A stretch of 37,465 nt of DNA from CAJPPJ01 sp963536495. GTDB lineage: Bacteria > Bacillota_I > Bacilli_A > RF39 > UBA660. The first letter of the stretch is position 1, and every line of letters begins with the position of its first letter. The position numbers were made by a program, and so were the translations under genes. Below the pieces are notes generated by a model. It ran no database searches. It was not told where the DNA came from and worked only from the letters and a program-made list of their open reading frames with translations. The stretch lies in contig CAUTAF010000012.1 in NCBI GenBank assembly GCA_963536495.1, positions 1 to 37,465 on the forward strand. Direction: 5' to 3'. Positions 1 to 9,046 of this stretch are shown here, in pieces.

Positions 1-119
1 ATATGTTTATATTCTAGATTAATATTTAAATATTCTGTATAAAACAAAAGTCTAGTAAAACAATATTCTATTTTATTTTCTTTTTCATTAAAAATATTAA
101 AATTTGAATCTTTTTTCAT
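1..119 (-). CDS. 5' end of an unidentified gene downstream of alaS (cut by window edge)
   Basis: An open frame of 39 complete codons runs from an ATG at 119-117 to the window edge with no stop. It begins 19 nt after the alaS stop codon, and an AAGAAG stretch upstream could serve as a weak ribosome-binding site. The visible protein begins MKKDSNFNIFNEKENKIEYC and is rich in Asn, Lys, Glu and aromatic residues. No motif is recognisable in this fragment and I do not assign a function. Its spacing suggests co-transcription with alaS, since no terminator-like hairpin separates them. It could be a chance short frame in AT-rich DNA, but position and spacing favour a real gene. Confidence 0.5.
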   Translation of the reverse strand, partial: MKKDSNFNIFNEKENKIEYCFTRLLFYTEYLNINLEYKH

Positions 120-138
120 ACGCAATTCTTCTTTTTTA

Positions 139-2793
139 TTAATTATTTATATCTTCTATTAATTTTTCTTCTAATTGTTTTATTACTTCTTCAGTATTTA
201 TATCTTCTTTAGTACCACCTGTTGCAAGTAAATTATTTCCTCCACCATTTCCATTTGTAAGTGAAGAGAAGTATTTTATATACTCTACTGCAGATAGCTT
301 GTTAGTTGATTTAGCTACAAATGTTAATGAATCTTCATTTTTAATTAAAATAAATATAAATATTTCTTTTTCTTTATTAGAAATATTATCTAAAAGTTCT
401 TTAGCAGTTTTTACATCTATTTCTTTAACTCCAAATATTAAGTATTTAGTATTATTTACTTCTTTTATTTCTGAAATATATTTATCAGTTTGATCAAGTA
501 CTTTTGTTTTAACTTTTTCTTTATACTCTTTTTCTAATTCAATAACATCATTTTTTAAAGATTCTGTTATATTTTTGTAATATACTATAGATTCATAAGA
601 ATTTAATTCTTTTTCTTCAAAATATAACTTAAAATCTAAATTAATATTTTTACTATTAGCACTATCTATAATATTTCTAGATTTATTAATTATCTTATCT
701 ATTTCTGTTAAATAATTACTTACTTTTTCTTTTACTTTATCTTTAATAAATCCTTCGTGAGTTACTTCTATTCTATAAATATTACTTCCTTTAGATTCTA
801 TAGATAAAATAGCACATTTCTTAATTAAAGAAGTATTTTCTACGTGACATCCACCACATAATTCAATAGAGTCATTAAAACTTACTACTCTTACTATATC
901 AGAATATTTTTCACCAAATAAATGCATTGAATTAAGTTTAAACGCTTCTTCTTTAGGTAAATATTTAATATCTCTTTTGATACTTTCTTTAATTCTTTCA
1001 TTTACTCTTTTTTCTACTTCGATGATTTCTTCATCTCCAATTTTCTTAATATAAGTAAAATCAAATCTTAAATAATCTTCATCTACATAACTACCTGCTT
1101 GTTTAACATCTCCTAAAACATTTTGTAATTCTTTTTGAAGTAAATGTGTTAATGTATGATTCTTTGTAACATTTTCTCTTCTTGTTTTATTAATTTTTTG
1201 TATTAATTTATCTCCAACATTAATATTTCCTTCAATGTTATCTAATATAAGTAAGTTTTGTTTAAATGGAGCTTTTTTGCAATCTATTACATCTGCTTTA
1301 AAGTTAGAATTTTCTACTGTTCCTCTGTCTCCTACTTGACCACCAGACTCAGCATAAAAACATGTTTCTTTTAAGATTATGCTATTATCAAATACTCCTA
1401 TTACTTCACTTTCAAGTTCATAAACATCTTCTATAAACTTACTTTCTTCTTGAAAGTTTAATAACTTATCATTTTGGATATTCATAGATGTAGATTGATT
1501 AAAATTTCTTGATTTATCTCTATGTTCTTTAATAAGTTCATTTACTTTATTAATATCAGTTGTAATGTTTTCTTCATCTAAATATTCTAAAGTAAAATCT
1601 ATTGGAAAACCATAAGTATCATATAGTCTATATACATCTAAAGCATCAATTTTCTTATCAGAATTATTTGCTTGTTTTATTAATTCTTCTAACTTTTTAA
1701 ATCCTGTTTCTAAAGTATCTTTAAATAATTTTTCTTCTCTATATATACTTTCTTGAATATTAGGTAAATTTTTTTCAAGTTCAGGATAACTTTCTTTCAT
1801 TACATCAACTACTTCATTAACTATTCTATATAAGAAAAGATCATTAATTCCTAATTTTTTACCCATTCTAACACTTCTTCTAAGTAATCTTCTTAAAACA
1901 TAATCTCTTCCTGTATTACCAAAATTAGCTTTATCAGAAAGTGCCATAGTAATACATCTAATATGATCTGCTATTACTTTAAATGGTGTTGAATTATCAT
2001 ATTTTTTATTAGCTATTTTTTCAATTTCTTTAATAATCGGTTGAAATAAGTCTGTATCAAATATTGAATTAACATTTTGAAACATTAAACACCATCTTTC
2101 AAGTCCTGCCCCAGTATCTATATTTTTAGATGGTAGTTCTTCATAATCTTCTCTTTTTACACCTTTTTTAGCATTATATTGAGAAAAAACATTATTCCAT
2201 ATTTCTACAAATCTTTCTTGTTCTTCATCTTTAAAGAAAGCTTCTTTGGCTTCTTCTCCTCCAAACTCTTCTCCTCTATCAAAGAATATTTCAGTATCAG
2301 GTCCACTTGGTCCTTCTCCTATTTCCCAGTAATTTCCATCAAGTAAAACTAAATGCGATTCATCTATTCCAAGAGACATCCATTTATTTTTAGTTTCAGT
2401 ATCGTGAGTATAAACAGTCATATAAAGTTTTTCTTTTGGTATATTCATATAATCTATTAAAAATTCATAAGCAAATTCTATAGCTTCATTCTTAAAATAA
2501 TCTCCAATTGAGAAATTTCCCATCATTTCAAAGAAAGTTAAATGTCTTTTAGTAACTCCTACATTTTCTATATCATTAGTTCTAATACATTTTTGAATAT
2601 TTACTATTCTTCTAGATTCTGGAATTTGTGATCCATCTAAATATTTTTTAAGTGGTGTAACTCCCGCATTGTTAAATAATAAACTATCATCATCTATTGG
2701 AACAAGAGATGCACTAGGCATCTTTAAATGTCCCTTACTTTCAAAAAAACTATACCATTTTTCTCTTATTTCATTATGCGTTAAGTATTTCAT
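139..2793 (-). CDS. alaS: Alanyl-tRNA synthetase
   Basis: This class II synthetase charges tRNA-Ala and hydrolyses mischarged Ser/Gly-tRNA-Ala in the cytoplasm. Its 884 aa are the usual length. The catalytic core occupies about the first 440 residues and includes FFEMMGNFSIGDYF near residue 90 and NTGRDYVLRRLLRR near 290. The editing domain carries the zinc-binding HxxxH pair His546/His550 (HTLTH) and the CxxxH motif Cys646-His650 (CGGCH). The glycine-rich C-Ala domain ends the protein (NGNGGGNNLLATGG). The ATG follows an AAAGGAG site at good spacing. The start overlaps the preceding kinase-like gene by 20 nt, so translation is probably coupled. The upstream gap is absent, leaving no room for a T-box leader; expression probably follows the recD2 operon. 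Confidence 0.98.
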   Translation of the reverse strand: MKYLTHNEIREKWYSFFESKGHLKMPSASLVPIDDDSLLFNNAGVTPLKKYLDGSQIPESRRIVNIQKCIRTNDIENVGVTKRHLTFFEMMGNFSIGDYFKNEAIEFAYEFLIDYMNIPKEKLYMTVYTHDTETKNKWMSLGIDESHLVLLDGNYWEIGEGPSGPDTEIFFDRGEEFGGEEAKEAFFKDEEQERFVEIWNNVFSQYNAKKGVKREDYEELPSKNIDTGAGLERWCLMFQNVNSIFDTDLFQPIIKEIEKIANKKYDNSTPFKVIADHIRCITMALSDKANFGNTGRDYVLRRLLRRSVRMGKKLGINDLFLYRIVNEVVDVMKESYPELEKNLPNIQESIYREEKLFKDTLETGFKKLEELIKQANNSDKKIDALDVYRLYDTYGFPIDFTLEYLDEENITTDINKVNELIKEHRDKSRNFNQSTSMNIQNDKLLNFQEESKFIEDVYELESEVIGVFDNSIILKETCFYAESGGQVGDRGTVENSNFKADVIDCKKAPFKQNLLILDNIEGNINVGDKLIQKINKTRRENVTKNHTLTHLLQKELQNVLGDVKQAGSYVDEDYLRFDFTYIKKIGDEEIIEVEKRVNERIKESIKRDIKYLPKEEAFKLNSMHLFGEKYSDIVRVVSFNDSIELCGGCHVENTSLIKKCAILSIESKGSNIYRIEVTHEGFIKDKVKEKVSNYLTEIDKIINKSRNIIDSANSKNINLDFKLYFEEKELNSYESIVYYKNITESLKNDVIELEKEYKEKVKTKVLDQTDKYISEIKEVNNTKYLIFGVKEIDVKTAKELLDNISNKEKEIFIFILIKNEDSLTFVAKSTNKLSAVEYIKYFSSLTNGNGGGNNLLATGGTKEDINTEEVIKQLEEKLIEDINN

Positions 2794-3322
2794 TATAATG
2801 CTCCTTTATAATATTGATAGTATCTTCTTTTAACTTATCTATCGTAGTATTTTCAATTATATAATCAAATTTATCATAGTTATCAAGTTCTACTTCAGTT
2901 CTATGATTTTTTTGTTCTTCACTAAATCCATTATCAAAATCTTTTCTTACAATTCTTAAATTTAATGTTTTTGCTACTTTAGATATTTTTTCTATTTCTA
3001 TAAGAAGTCTTATATCTGTAACGATTAGAAAATCAAAAAAATATGATAATACATCAATATCTTCTATCATTCTATTTACAAAAAATTCTTCTTTTTTAAG
3101 TTTTTCTCTAATTATTTCTGTACCTAATTTTTGTAATAAATCTCTAGGTTTTGTTTCTTCACTTCCATCCCACCCAAAATAATATTTTGCATATTCTTTT
3201 AATGGTTTAGAAATTTGTCCCATAGCTACTTTGAAACCTTTTTCTTCTAAAAATTCTTTTATAATATTTCCAGTTGTATCTTTACCGTGTCTTCCTTTAC
3301 CTGATATTAAAATGACTTCCAT
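2774..3322 (-). CDS. Deoxynucleoside monophosphate kinase-like P-loop protein
   Basis: This 182-aa protein starts with a Walker A loop, SGKGRHGKDT (residues 7-16). The sequence then looks like the dNMP-kinase/adenylate-kinase-like group, including a mid-protein DRDLL/TEIIR helix region and a VTDIRLLIEIE strand-helix. Such enzymes phosphorylate dNMPs and are best known from phages (T4 gp1-like), but they also occur as single chromosomal genes in low-GC Firmicutes. The family call rests on the P-loop and overall size; the substrate is inference. The ATG has a clear AAAGGAG site. The gene overlaps the permease upstream by 16 nt and alaS downstream by 20 nt, so all three are likely translated from one mRNA. 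Confidence 0.72.
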   Translation of the reverse strand: MEVILISGKGRHGKDTTGNIIKEFLEEKGFKVAMGQISKPLKEYAKYYFGWDGSEETKPRDLLQKLGTEIIREKLKKEEFFVNRMIEDIDVLSYFFDFLIVTDIRLLIEIEKISKVAKTLNLRIVRKDFDNGFSEEQKNHRTEVELDNYDKFDYIIENTTIDKLKEDTINIIKEHYNEILNA

Positions 3323-4404
3323 TTAAATTCTCCTTTCAAACTTAAATATATAACTCTTAAACATGACATAATAGGGGTTGCAAATATCATACCTAATATA
3401 CCAAAAGATGCTCCTACTGATAAACCTATAATAATTAAAACAGGATGTAATTTCATAGTTTTACTCATTATATTAGGTGTAATTAAATAACTTTCTATAA
3501 ATTGACATAAAATAACACTTATTAAAGTAGCTACTCCAATTGATGCAGATATAGTAAATCCAACAACAACTGCAGGTATTCCTCCTATATATGGTCCAAT
3601 ATATGGAATCATATTAGTAAATGCACAGAAAAATCCAAATGCTAAAGGTGAAGGTAATCCAGATATTTTAAAAGCTAATGTTTGACATATACATAGTAAT
3701 ATAACAACTATAAATGTACTTTTTACATATTGTCTAAATGTGTTTTCTAATTCTTTAATAGTTTTTACTAAGAATACTGTCTTTTCTCCTTTAATTAACT
3801 TTTTAGCTTTTGTTCTAATATTAGGTAAATCTATTAAAATATAAAATCCTATAATAAATGATAAGAAACTTTCTATACTTGTTTTAACTAAAGATTTAAG
3901 TATATTTAAAATAAAATCAGGATTAAAATCAGAAATTCTTTCAAAATTAGCCATTATATTTTTATATACAATATTTTTAATAGTATCAAAATCTAAATGA
4001 AATCTTGTTGTAAAATGTTTTATTATCATATCTAAATTATTTTTACCTGTATCAAGTAATTTAGGTGACATATTTGCAAAATCTTTTATTTGATCATATA
4101 AAACAGGTAAAAAGATATTTATTACGAATATAAAGAAAAGAATAATAAGTAAATAAACTAAGATAGTTGAAACAAATCTAGATATCTTTTTCTTTGTTAA
4201 AAATGTAACAAGTGGATCAAATAACCACGCTATTAAAAAACCAAAAAACACTGGTGATAAAATACCAATAATATATTGAAAAATTTCAATTAATTTAATT
4301 TCTTTTGCTATATAAATAACAATAAGTGCTATTGCTACACATAGTATAATAAATAATGCCTTTAAACACTTAATTCCTAAGTGAATCAACTTTTCTTTTT
4401 CCAT
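3307..4404 (-). CDS. AI-2E family membrane transporter (YtvI/PerM-like)
   Basis: A 365-aa integral membrane protein with about seven to eight hydrophobic segments: two or three at the N-terminus (roughly residues 12-85), one near 175-195, and a cluster from 225 to the C-terminus. The conserved block PSPLAFGFFCAFTNMIPYIG, followed by GPYIGGIPAV, is typical of the AI-2E transporter (PerM/YtvI/YdiK) family. Members have been linked to autoinducer export or Na+/H+ antiport; substrate here cannot be told. The start has an AGAGGT site 6 nt before the ATG. It lies 43 nt after recD2, with a small hairpin in the gap, and overlaps the next gene by 16 nt. Confidence 0.88.
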   Translation of the reverse strand: MEKEKLIHLGIKCLKALFIILCVAIALIVIYIAKEIKLIEIFQYIIGILSPVFFGFLIAWLFDPLVTFLTKKKISRFVSTILVYLLIILFFIFVINIFLPVLYDQIKDFANMSPKLLDTGKNNLDMIIKHFTTRFHLDFDTIKNIVYKNIMANFERISDFNPDFILNILKSLVKTSIESFLSFIIGFYILIDLPNIRTKAKKLIKGEKTVFLVKTIKELENTFRQYVKSTFIVVILLCICQTLAFKISGLPSPLAFGFFCAFTNMIPYIGPYIGGIPAVVVGFTISASIGVATLISVILCQFIESYLITPNIMSKTMKLHPVLIIIGLSVGASFGILGMIFATPIMSCLRVIYLSLKGEFKWKSF

Positions 4405-4417
4405 TTAATACCTCTTC

Positions 4418-4439
4418 TTAAGTTTATCATAAAACTTAA
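4418..4439 (-). other. Small inverted repeat in the recD2-permease gap
   Basis: An 8-bp perfect stem (TTAAGTTT / AAACTTAA) encloses a 6-nt loop between the recD2 stop and the permease RBS. There is no U-tract behind it, so it is not a convincing terminator. It could be a processing or stability element, or chance in AT-rich sequence. Confidence 0.25.
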
Positions 4440-4447
4440 ATCTTTCC

Positions 4448-6592
4448 TTAATATTCTTCATTTTCTTTTAGTTTTAATATTTCTTCTTTTAAATAAGTAT
4501 TTCTTATACTAGATGTATTATTTTTTGCTGCAAGACTCAAAATATTTTTATTACCTATTAAATATAGTTTCTTTTTAGCTCTAGTAATAGCAGTATAATA
4601 AAGTTTTCTATAAAGCATAATGCTATATGAAGTACTTAATGGTATTATACAAGTCTTAAATTCACTCCCTTGAGATTTATGAATAGATATAGCATATGCT
4701 AAAGCAAACGAATTATAAGTACTAGATGTATATTTTACTTTATTACCATCAAAATCAACTAATATTTCTTTATCAGTAATTTTCTCTATTATTCCAATAT
4801 CTCCATTAAATACATTGTTATCTGGCATATTAACAAGTTGTATAACTTTATCTTTTTCTCTATAAATAACATCATTTATTATCTTTTCATTCTTTAATAT
4901 ATCTTTTTTATTAAATACTTCTTGTAAAACTTTATTTATATTATTTATTCCATGACTTCCTTTATAAAGTGGTACTAGTACTTGAAATTCTTTATAATCA
5001 TCTTTCACATGATTAAGTGCTATTTCTTTTAATGAATCTAAGATATCACCTTCTTCTTTTATAATAAGTTCATCATCACTTTCTGTTTCTAATTTTTTAT
5101 CTAAATTAACTGCATAAGCAAGTTTAACTATAGAAGATTCTTTTGCTTGTCTATAAAGTTCTTTTAAATAAACTACATTATCTATAGAAGAAATAATATC
5201 AAAAAGTAAATTACCACTTCCAACACTAGGTAATTGATCTTTATCTCCTACTAAAATAATCTTTGTATCTGGTTTTAATGCTCTTAGTAAAGATGCAAAT
5301 AAACTATTATTAACCATTGAAAATTCATCTACTATTATTATATTAGCATCTGATTTATTATGCTCATTTAAACTAAATGTATTGCTATCTTTATTCCATT
5401 CTAAAAATCTATGAATAGTAGAAGCTTCTTCAAGTGTTAATTCACTAAGTCTTTTACTTGCTCTTCCAGTTGGTGCTAATAATTTAATTTTCATTTTAGG
5501 ATTATCTTTTTTTAAAGCTCTATATATACCATAAATTACTGTAGTCTTACCTGTTCCAGGTCCTCCAGTTATAACTAAAAAATTATTCTTTAAACTTTGT
5601 AAAATAGCATCTTTTTGATTATTATTATAAGAAATATTTAATTTATCTTCTATCTCTTCTACTATTTTTACATCTTTTTCTGTTATTTTTTTATTTTTTA
5701 AACGATTAACAACTTCTTTAGCAATATATACTTCATCTAAATAATCACTTGTTAAATAATATCTTTTATCTTCTTTAGTAAGTAATTTTTCATCAATTAA
5801 ACTTGTTATGATAGATAAAAATAACTTAGTATCTATTTCTTCTTTATTTATCTTTATAACATATTTATATAATTCATCTAAATATAAGAATATATGACCA
5901 ATACTTTCTGTTACTAATTTAAAAGTATAAATAATTAAAGATTTTAAACGAAGTTTATCAGTCTTCAAATAACTATTCATAAGTGCTATCTTATCTATTG
6001 TATTAAAAGAAATATCTAAATTAAAATATAATTCATATAACTTATTATTTATCAAATCATCTATATCAGATAAATAAACAGTTGTAATTTTTAAGGCATC
6101 ATTCATTGAAAAACCAACATCAGTTAGTTTTAAAATATTACTATAAGTACTTTCATAAGATATTAAAGTATCATGAAGAACATTAACATCTTTTATGCTT
6201 ATTCCTTTTACTTCAAAAAGTTTTTCACTATTATTTTTTATTACATCTAAACTATCATCTTTAAATTTTTTATAAATATTAACTGCTTTTGTTATACCAA
6301 TACCTTTAAATAAATCAGATGATAAGAAGTTAACTATATTTTCTTTACCTTCTTTTTTTAATTTTTCATACTTTACAACATTAAACTGTTCACCAAACTT
6401 ATTATGTTCAACTAAATTACCATATAGTTTAAAACTATCAAATTCTCTATTTTCAACAAAATTACCTACTACTGTAATAGTTTTATTTTTGTATTCTAAT
6501 AAATCTGTATCTTTAACTTTAAAAAGTGCTACTAAATACCCATTAGTACCACAAAATATATCTTTTTTAAATTCTCCACTGATAAAATTCAT
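4448..6592 (-). CDS. recD2: ATP-dependent RecD2-like DNA helicase
   Basis: A 714-aa SF1B 5'-3' helicase of the RecD2/YrrC type, found in bacteria with or without RecBCD and linked to genome stability. The N-terminal OB-like region (FVENREFDSFKLYG) is followed by helix-hairpin-helix repeats (LFKGIGITKAVNIYKKF, LFEVKGISIKDVN). Walker A GGPGTGKTT lies at about 343-351 and Walker B as DEFSM near 420. The motif-III-like VGDKDQLPSVGSG and the late SH3/motif VI segment AYAISIHKSQGSEF, then YTAITRAKKKL, complete the helicase core. No Shine-Dalgarno precedes the ATG. Instead a TATAAT lies 6 nt upstream, which predicts a leaderless mRNA. It is the first gene of the operon reaching to alaS and is divergent from the DUF308-like gene. 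Confidence 0.95.
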   Translation of the reverse strand: MNFISGEFKKDIFCGTNGYLVALFKVKDTDLLEYKNKTITVVGNFVENREFDSFKLYGNLVEHNKFGEQFNVVKYEKLKKEGKENIVNFLSSDLFKGIGITKAVNIYKKFKDDSLDVIKNNSEKLFEVKGISIKDVNVLHDTLISYESTYSNILKLTDVGFSMNDALKITTVYLSDIDDLINNKLYELYFNLDISFNTIDKIALMNSYLKTDKLRLKSLIIYTFKLVTESIGHIFLYLDELYKYVIKINKEEIDTKLFLSIITSLIDEKLLTKEDKRYYLTSDYLDEVYIAKEVVNRLKNKKITEKDVKIVEEIEDKLNISYNNNQKDAILQSLKNNFLVITGGPGTGKTTVIYGIYRALKKDNPKMKIKLLAPTGRASKRLSELTLEEASTIHRFLEWNKDSNTFSLNEHNKSDANIIIVDEFSMVNNSLFASLLRALKPDTKIILVGDKDQLPSVGSGNLLFDIISSIDNVVYLKELYRQAKESSIVKLAYAVNLDKKLETESDDELIIKEEGDILDSLKEIALNHVKDDYKEFQVLVPLYKGSHGINNINKVLQEVFNKKDILKNEKIINDVIYREKDKVIQLVNMPDNNVFNGDIGIIEKITDKEILVDFDGNKVKYTSSTYNSFALAYAISIHKSQGSEFKTCIIPLSTSYSIMLYRKLYYTAITRAKKKLYLIGNKNILSLAAKNNTSSIRNTYLKEEILKLKENEEY

Positions 6593-6598
6593 ATTTAT

Positions 6599-6627
6599 AT
6601 TATATTACAAGTTTTTAAAAATTAAAA
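6599..6627 (-). promoter_or_regulatory. Putative recD2 promoter giving a leaderless transcript
   Basis: A perfect TATAAT (6599-6604) ends 6 nt before the recD2 ATG. A weak -35 (TTTTAA, 6622-6627) lies 17 bp upstream of it. The +1 position counted from this -10 falls on the A of the start codon. The site overlaps the divergent promoter for the plus-strand gene. Confidence 0.5.
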
Positions 6628-6640
6628 TTTATATTATAAT
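6612..6640 (+). promoter_or_regulatory. Putative promoter of the DUF308-like gene
   Basis: TATAAT at 6635-6640 with a poor -35 (TTTTTA, 6612-6617) at 17-bp spacing. It precedes the TAGGAG ribosome-binding site and the ATG at 6659. The -35 is weak, so the call rests mainly on the -10 and its position. Confidence 0.42.
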
Positions 6641-6658
6641 ATATTTAGGAGAAAAGAT

Positions 6659-7192
6659 ATGAAAATAATAGATGGAGATAAATTTCAAAAAGAATATATA
6701 AAACAAGAAAAGAAAAATAGTACTATGGAAATGATAATTAGTATATTGTTAATAAGTTTAGGGCTTATTGGTTTAATATTAAAATTAAATATTTTATCTA
6801 CTATAATTTCTATAGTAGTTCCAATAATTTTTTTAATATATGCTTATGAAAACTATATACATTATAAAGAATTTAAAACTATTGCAACTATAAAGATGGT
6901 TATATATATATCTTTAGCTATTTTTATAGCATTTAACCCAAGTTTTATACCTAATATTGGTATTAAATTACTAGGAAGTTATTTAATATTAAGATCTATA
7001 TTTAGAATGATTTTATTATCTAAATATTTAGATTCTATTAATATAGAAGATATAGTTAATTTATTACTTGGTATTTTAATAATAATACTATCATCAATTA
7101 TATATAGTTTTATTAATATAATTATATCGGTTACTTTAGTAATTATTGGAATTAATTTATTAGTTAAAAATATAAATAAAGAAGAAAAATAA
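6659..7192 (+). CDS. DUF308/HdeD-like small membrane protein
   Basis: This 177-aa protein has a 20-25-residue charged N-terminus and then about six hydrophobic segments in closely spaced pairs, reaching nearly to the C-terminal NKEEK. The pattern of short helix pairs with repeated GLIGL/GIKLLGSYLILRSI/LGILIIILSS-type segments resembles the DUF308 (HdeD-like) family. HdeD of E. coli is tied to acid resistance, but most DUF308 proteins have no known role. No catalytic residues are visible. The ATG has a TAGGAG site. It is a single-gene unit, divergent from recD2 and convergent with the Xer recombinase gene, with which it shares a terminator that contains its own stop codon. Confidence 0.65.
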   Translation: MKIIDGDKFQKEYIKQEKKNSTMEMIISILLISLGLIGLILKLNILSTIISIVVPIIFLIYAYENYIHYKEFKTIATIKMVIYISLAIFIAFNPSFIPNIGIKLLGSYLILRSIFRMILLSKYLDSINIEDIVNLLLGILIIILSSIIYSFINIIISVTLVIIGINLLVKNINKEEK

Positions 7193-7205
7193 TTCTTCTT
7201 TATTT
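7174..7205. terminator. Bidirectional intrinsic terminator between DUF308-like gene and xer
   Basis: A 13-bp perfect stem (7174-7186 with 7193-7205) encloses a 6-nt loop, with T-rich tracts on both sides. It contains the stop codons of both convergent genes (7190-7192 on plus, 7202-7200 on minus). Confidence 0.85.
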
Positions 7206-8090
7206 TTCTTCTCTAGCTCTAGGATGAGCTTTAAAATATATTTCTTTAATTCTATCATCTGTTACATGAGTATATATTGCAGTAGCAGATATACTTTCGT
7301 GTCCTAACATCTCTTGAACTGATTCTAAATCACATCCTTCATTTAATAAATGAGTTGCAAATGAATGTCTTATCATATGAGGAGATATTTTTTTATCAAT
7401 TGATGTTTTCTTAATTAATTTACTTAATATATCTTCTATACCTCTTCTAGTTATTTTATTACCTAAATGATTTAAAAACACATAATCCGAGTTATATTTA
7501 TTTAAAAACAAATAACCATCGTTTAAATATTCTTCTAAAGCATCAACTGCATATTCACCTAAAAATACTATTCTTTCTTTATTACCTTTACCTAGTACTT
7601 TTATTTGTTTTTCATTAAAATTAATATCTTCTAATTTTATATTAATAAGTTCACTAACTCTTGTCCCAGTAGCATATAAAACTTCTAAAATAGCTAAATT
7701 TCTTTGACCTAAAGATGTAGATGTATCACAAGCAGCAAATAATTCTTCAAGTTCATTATAATAAAAAAATCTAGGTAATTTTTGTTCTTTTTTAGGTAAA
7801 TTTATTAATTTAAAAGGATTATTTTTTATTTTTTCATTAAGTCTTAAATATGAATAAAAACCTCTTAAAGAGCTTATCTTTCTAGATATAGTACTATTAG
7901 TATCTTTTTTATCATTTAAGAAAGATAAATATTTTCTAATAGATTCATAATCAATATCTAAATAATTTTTATTATTATTTTTTAAATATAAAAAATATTC
8001 ATCTAAATCTCTTTTATAAGCTTCTATAGTATTTTCTGAATAATTTTTATTTATAGATAATTCTTTTATATATTCTTCTTTGTCTTTCAT
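7200..8090 (-). CDS. xerD: Tyrosine recombinase, XerC/XerD type
   Basis: A 296-aa site-specific recombinase of the size used for chromosome dimer resolution at dif. The N-terminal SAM-like core-binding domain (about 1-90) is followed by the catalytic domain with the full set: Arg144 (ATGTRVSEL), Lys168 (LGKGNKER), His238 and Arg241 (HMIRHSFATHLL), His264 (LGHES) and Tyr273 (AIYTHV). The C-terminal HPRAREEK resembles the XerD ending, so XerD is a little more likely than XerC. No integrase-type extension or attachment sites are seen, so a phage origin is unlikely. There is no Shine-Dalgarno; an extended -10 lies 6 nt before the ATG. The promoter overlaps the stop codon of the hypothetical gene behind it. 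Confidence 0.92.
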   Translation of the reverse strand: MKDKEEYIKELSINKNYSENTIEAYKRDLDEYFLYLKNNNKNYLDIDYESIRKYLSFLNDKKDTNSTISRKISSLRGFYSYLRLNEKIKNNPFKLINLPKKEQKLPRFFYYNELEELFAACDTSTSLGQRNLAILEVLYATGTRVSELINIKLEDINFNEKQIKVLGKGNKERIVFLGEYAVDALEEYLNDGYLFLNKYNSDYVFLNHLGNKITRRGIEDILSKLIKKTSIDKKISPHMIRHSFATHLLNEGCDLESVQEMLGHESISATAIYTHVTDDRIKEIYFKAHPRAREEK

Positions 8091-8096
8091 ATTTTA

Positions 8097-8105
8097 ATTA
8101 TATCA
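8097..8105 (-). promoter_or_regulatory. Extended -10 promoter of xer, predicting a leaderless mRNA
   Basis: TGATATAAT has the TG dinucleotide of an extended -10, and TATAAT ends exactly 6 nt before the ATG. No -35 match is evident. The TGA is also the stop codon of the preceding gene. Counting from the -10 places +1 on the A of the ATG. Confidence 0.6.
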
Positions 8106-8882
8106 AAAAAATACACTGTTTTTTAAAACATATGTATTTTTTAGTGTTTTCAAATTATATATTTGTAAATTTTTAATTTTTAAAGTCTTATCTTTTTTTC
8201 TTAAATAATTTTTATATTCTTCATATAAGAATTTTAATTCTCTTCCATAATAATATTTATTATCAAGAGTCATTTCATTTTCTAAAAAATTCTTCCAAGA
8301 TTCTAGTGTTTCTTCATAAATATCTCTCATATAAGTAACATTATTAGTTAATAATTTTAATCTAAATATATCAATTACATTAGTATATAAAGAATTTTGA
8401 TAAATTTTAATCATCATTCCATATTCTTTTAATAAATTATATTCTTTTTTATTCTTAATTTTAACCATAAAGTTAAGTGTATCTTTTAATCTTTCATTTT
8501 TTAGAAATAATTTTAAATATTTATTATTTTTAGAAGACCATAATAATTTTCTAGCTTTTTCAAACTCTGTTACTTTTTCATTATTAATATCTTTATTTAT
8601 AAATAATTCATTTTTTTCATTTAATAATATTTTTAATTCTTCTTTATAATCTTTATTTTCTATATAAAATAACTTTATTTCACCATTATCTATCTTTTGC
8701 TTTTGTTTTAAAAAACGTTCTATTTGTTCTTTATATTTAGGTATATTTTTAAGCTCGTCAATAGAGGCATACTTCGATGTTAGTTTATCTATTGTATGTA
8801 AATTACTATCTTCTAAATTAATAAAATCCATAGTATTATCATCATTTTTAACACTATAAATCAAAATTGCTTTAGATTCCAT
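8103..8882 (-). CDS. Hypothetical charged helical protein (259 aa)
   Basis: I do not recognise a family. The 259-aa protein is soluble, rich in Lys, Glu, Asn and Leu, and mostly predicted helical by eye, with no signal peptide, membrane segment or Cys motif. Its layout resembles the tandem paralogs at 14115-15761: an IYS...DD...INL N-terminal segment, then an IDNG...YIEN...Y stretch near residue 65-75, then helical C-terminal two thirds. That likeness is weak and is inference. The ATG has a strong TAGGAGGA site and a good promoter. It ends in TGA, which confirms standard code use. Its stop codon is shared with the xer promoter, so it may be a separate unit or read through into xer. Confidence 0.75.
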   Translation of the reverse strand: MESKAILIYSVKNDDNTMDFINLEDSNLHTIDKLTSKYASIDELKNIPKYKEQIERFLKQKQKIDNGEIKLFYIENKDYKEELKILLNEKNELFINKDINNEKVTEFEKARKLLWSSKNNKYLKLFLKNERLKDTLNFMVKIKNKKEYNLLKEYGMMIKIYQNSLYTNVIDIFRLKLLTNNVTYMRDIYEETLESWKNFLENEMTLDNKYYYGRELKFLYEEYKNYLRKKDKTLKIKNLQIYNLKTLKNTYVLKNSVFF

Positions 8883-8906
8883 TTAATCCTCCTAGAAAAT
8901 ATTAAG

Positions 8907-8935
8907 ATTATATCATATTTTTAATAAAATTTCAA
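8907..8935 (-). promoter_or_regulatory. Promoter of the 259-aa hypothetical gene
   Basis: TTGAAA (8930-8935), 17-bp spacer, then TATAAT (8907-8912) with an upstream TG (extended -10). It is followed by a strong AGGAGG site and the ATG at 8882. This is a near-consensus housekeeping promoter. Confidence 0.8.
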
Positions 8936-9014
8936 TTTGATACTTCTTCTACATTAATTCCACTTGAAATACATTCAATTTTGTATTTAACTGTCTTATT
9001 TATATAACATAAAA

Positions 9015-9034
9015 AGACAAATTTAAATTTGTCT
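9015..9034 (-). terminator. Terminator of the AbiEi-like gene
   Basis: A perfect 20-bp palindrome (half-site AGACAAATTT) lies 13 nt after the stop codon of the antitoxin gene and is followed on the minus strand by TTTTT. It can fold as an 8-bp stem with a TTAA loop. Because it is a complete palindrome it could also be an operator. Confidence 0.65.
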
Positions 9035-9046
9035 AAAAATTAGTAA

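Noticed and set aside
7200..8090. Phage or integron integrase
   Set aside because: Size, C-terminal ending and lack of att-like repeats or phage genes point to a housekeeping Xer recombinase.
8883..9046. Noncoding RNA or mobile element in the largest gap
   Set aside because: It contains a promoter, a terminator palindrome and a short coding-like remnant, but no repeats, transposase or structured RNA signature.
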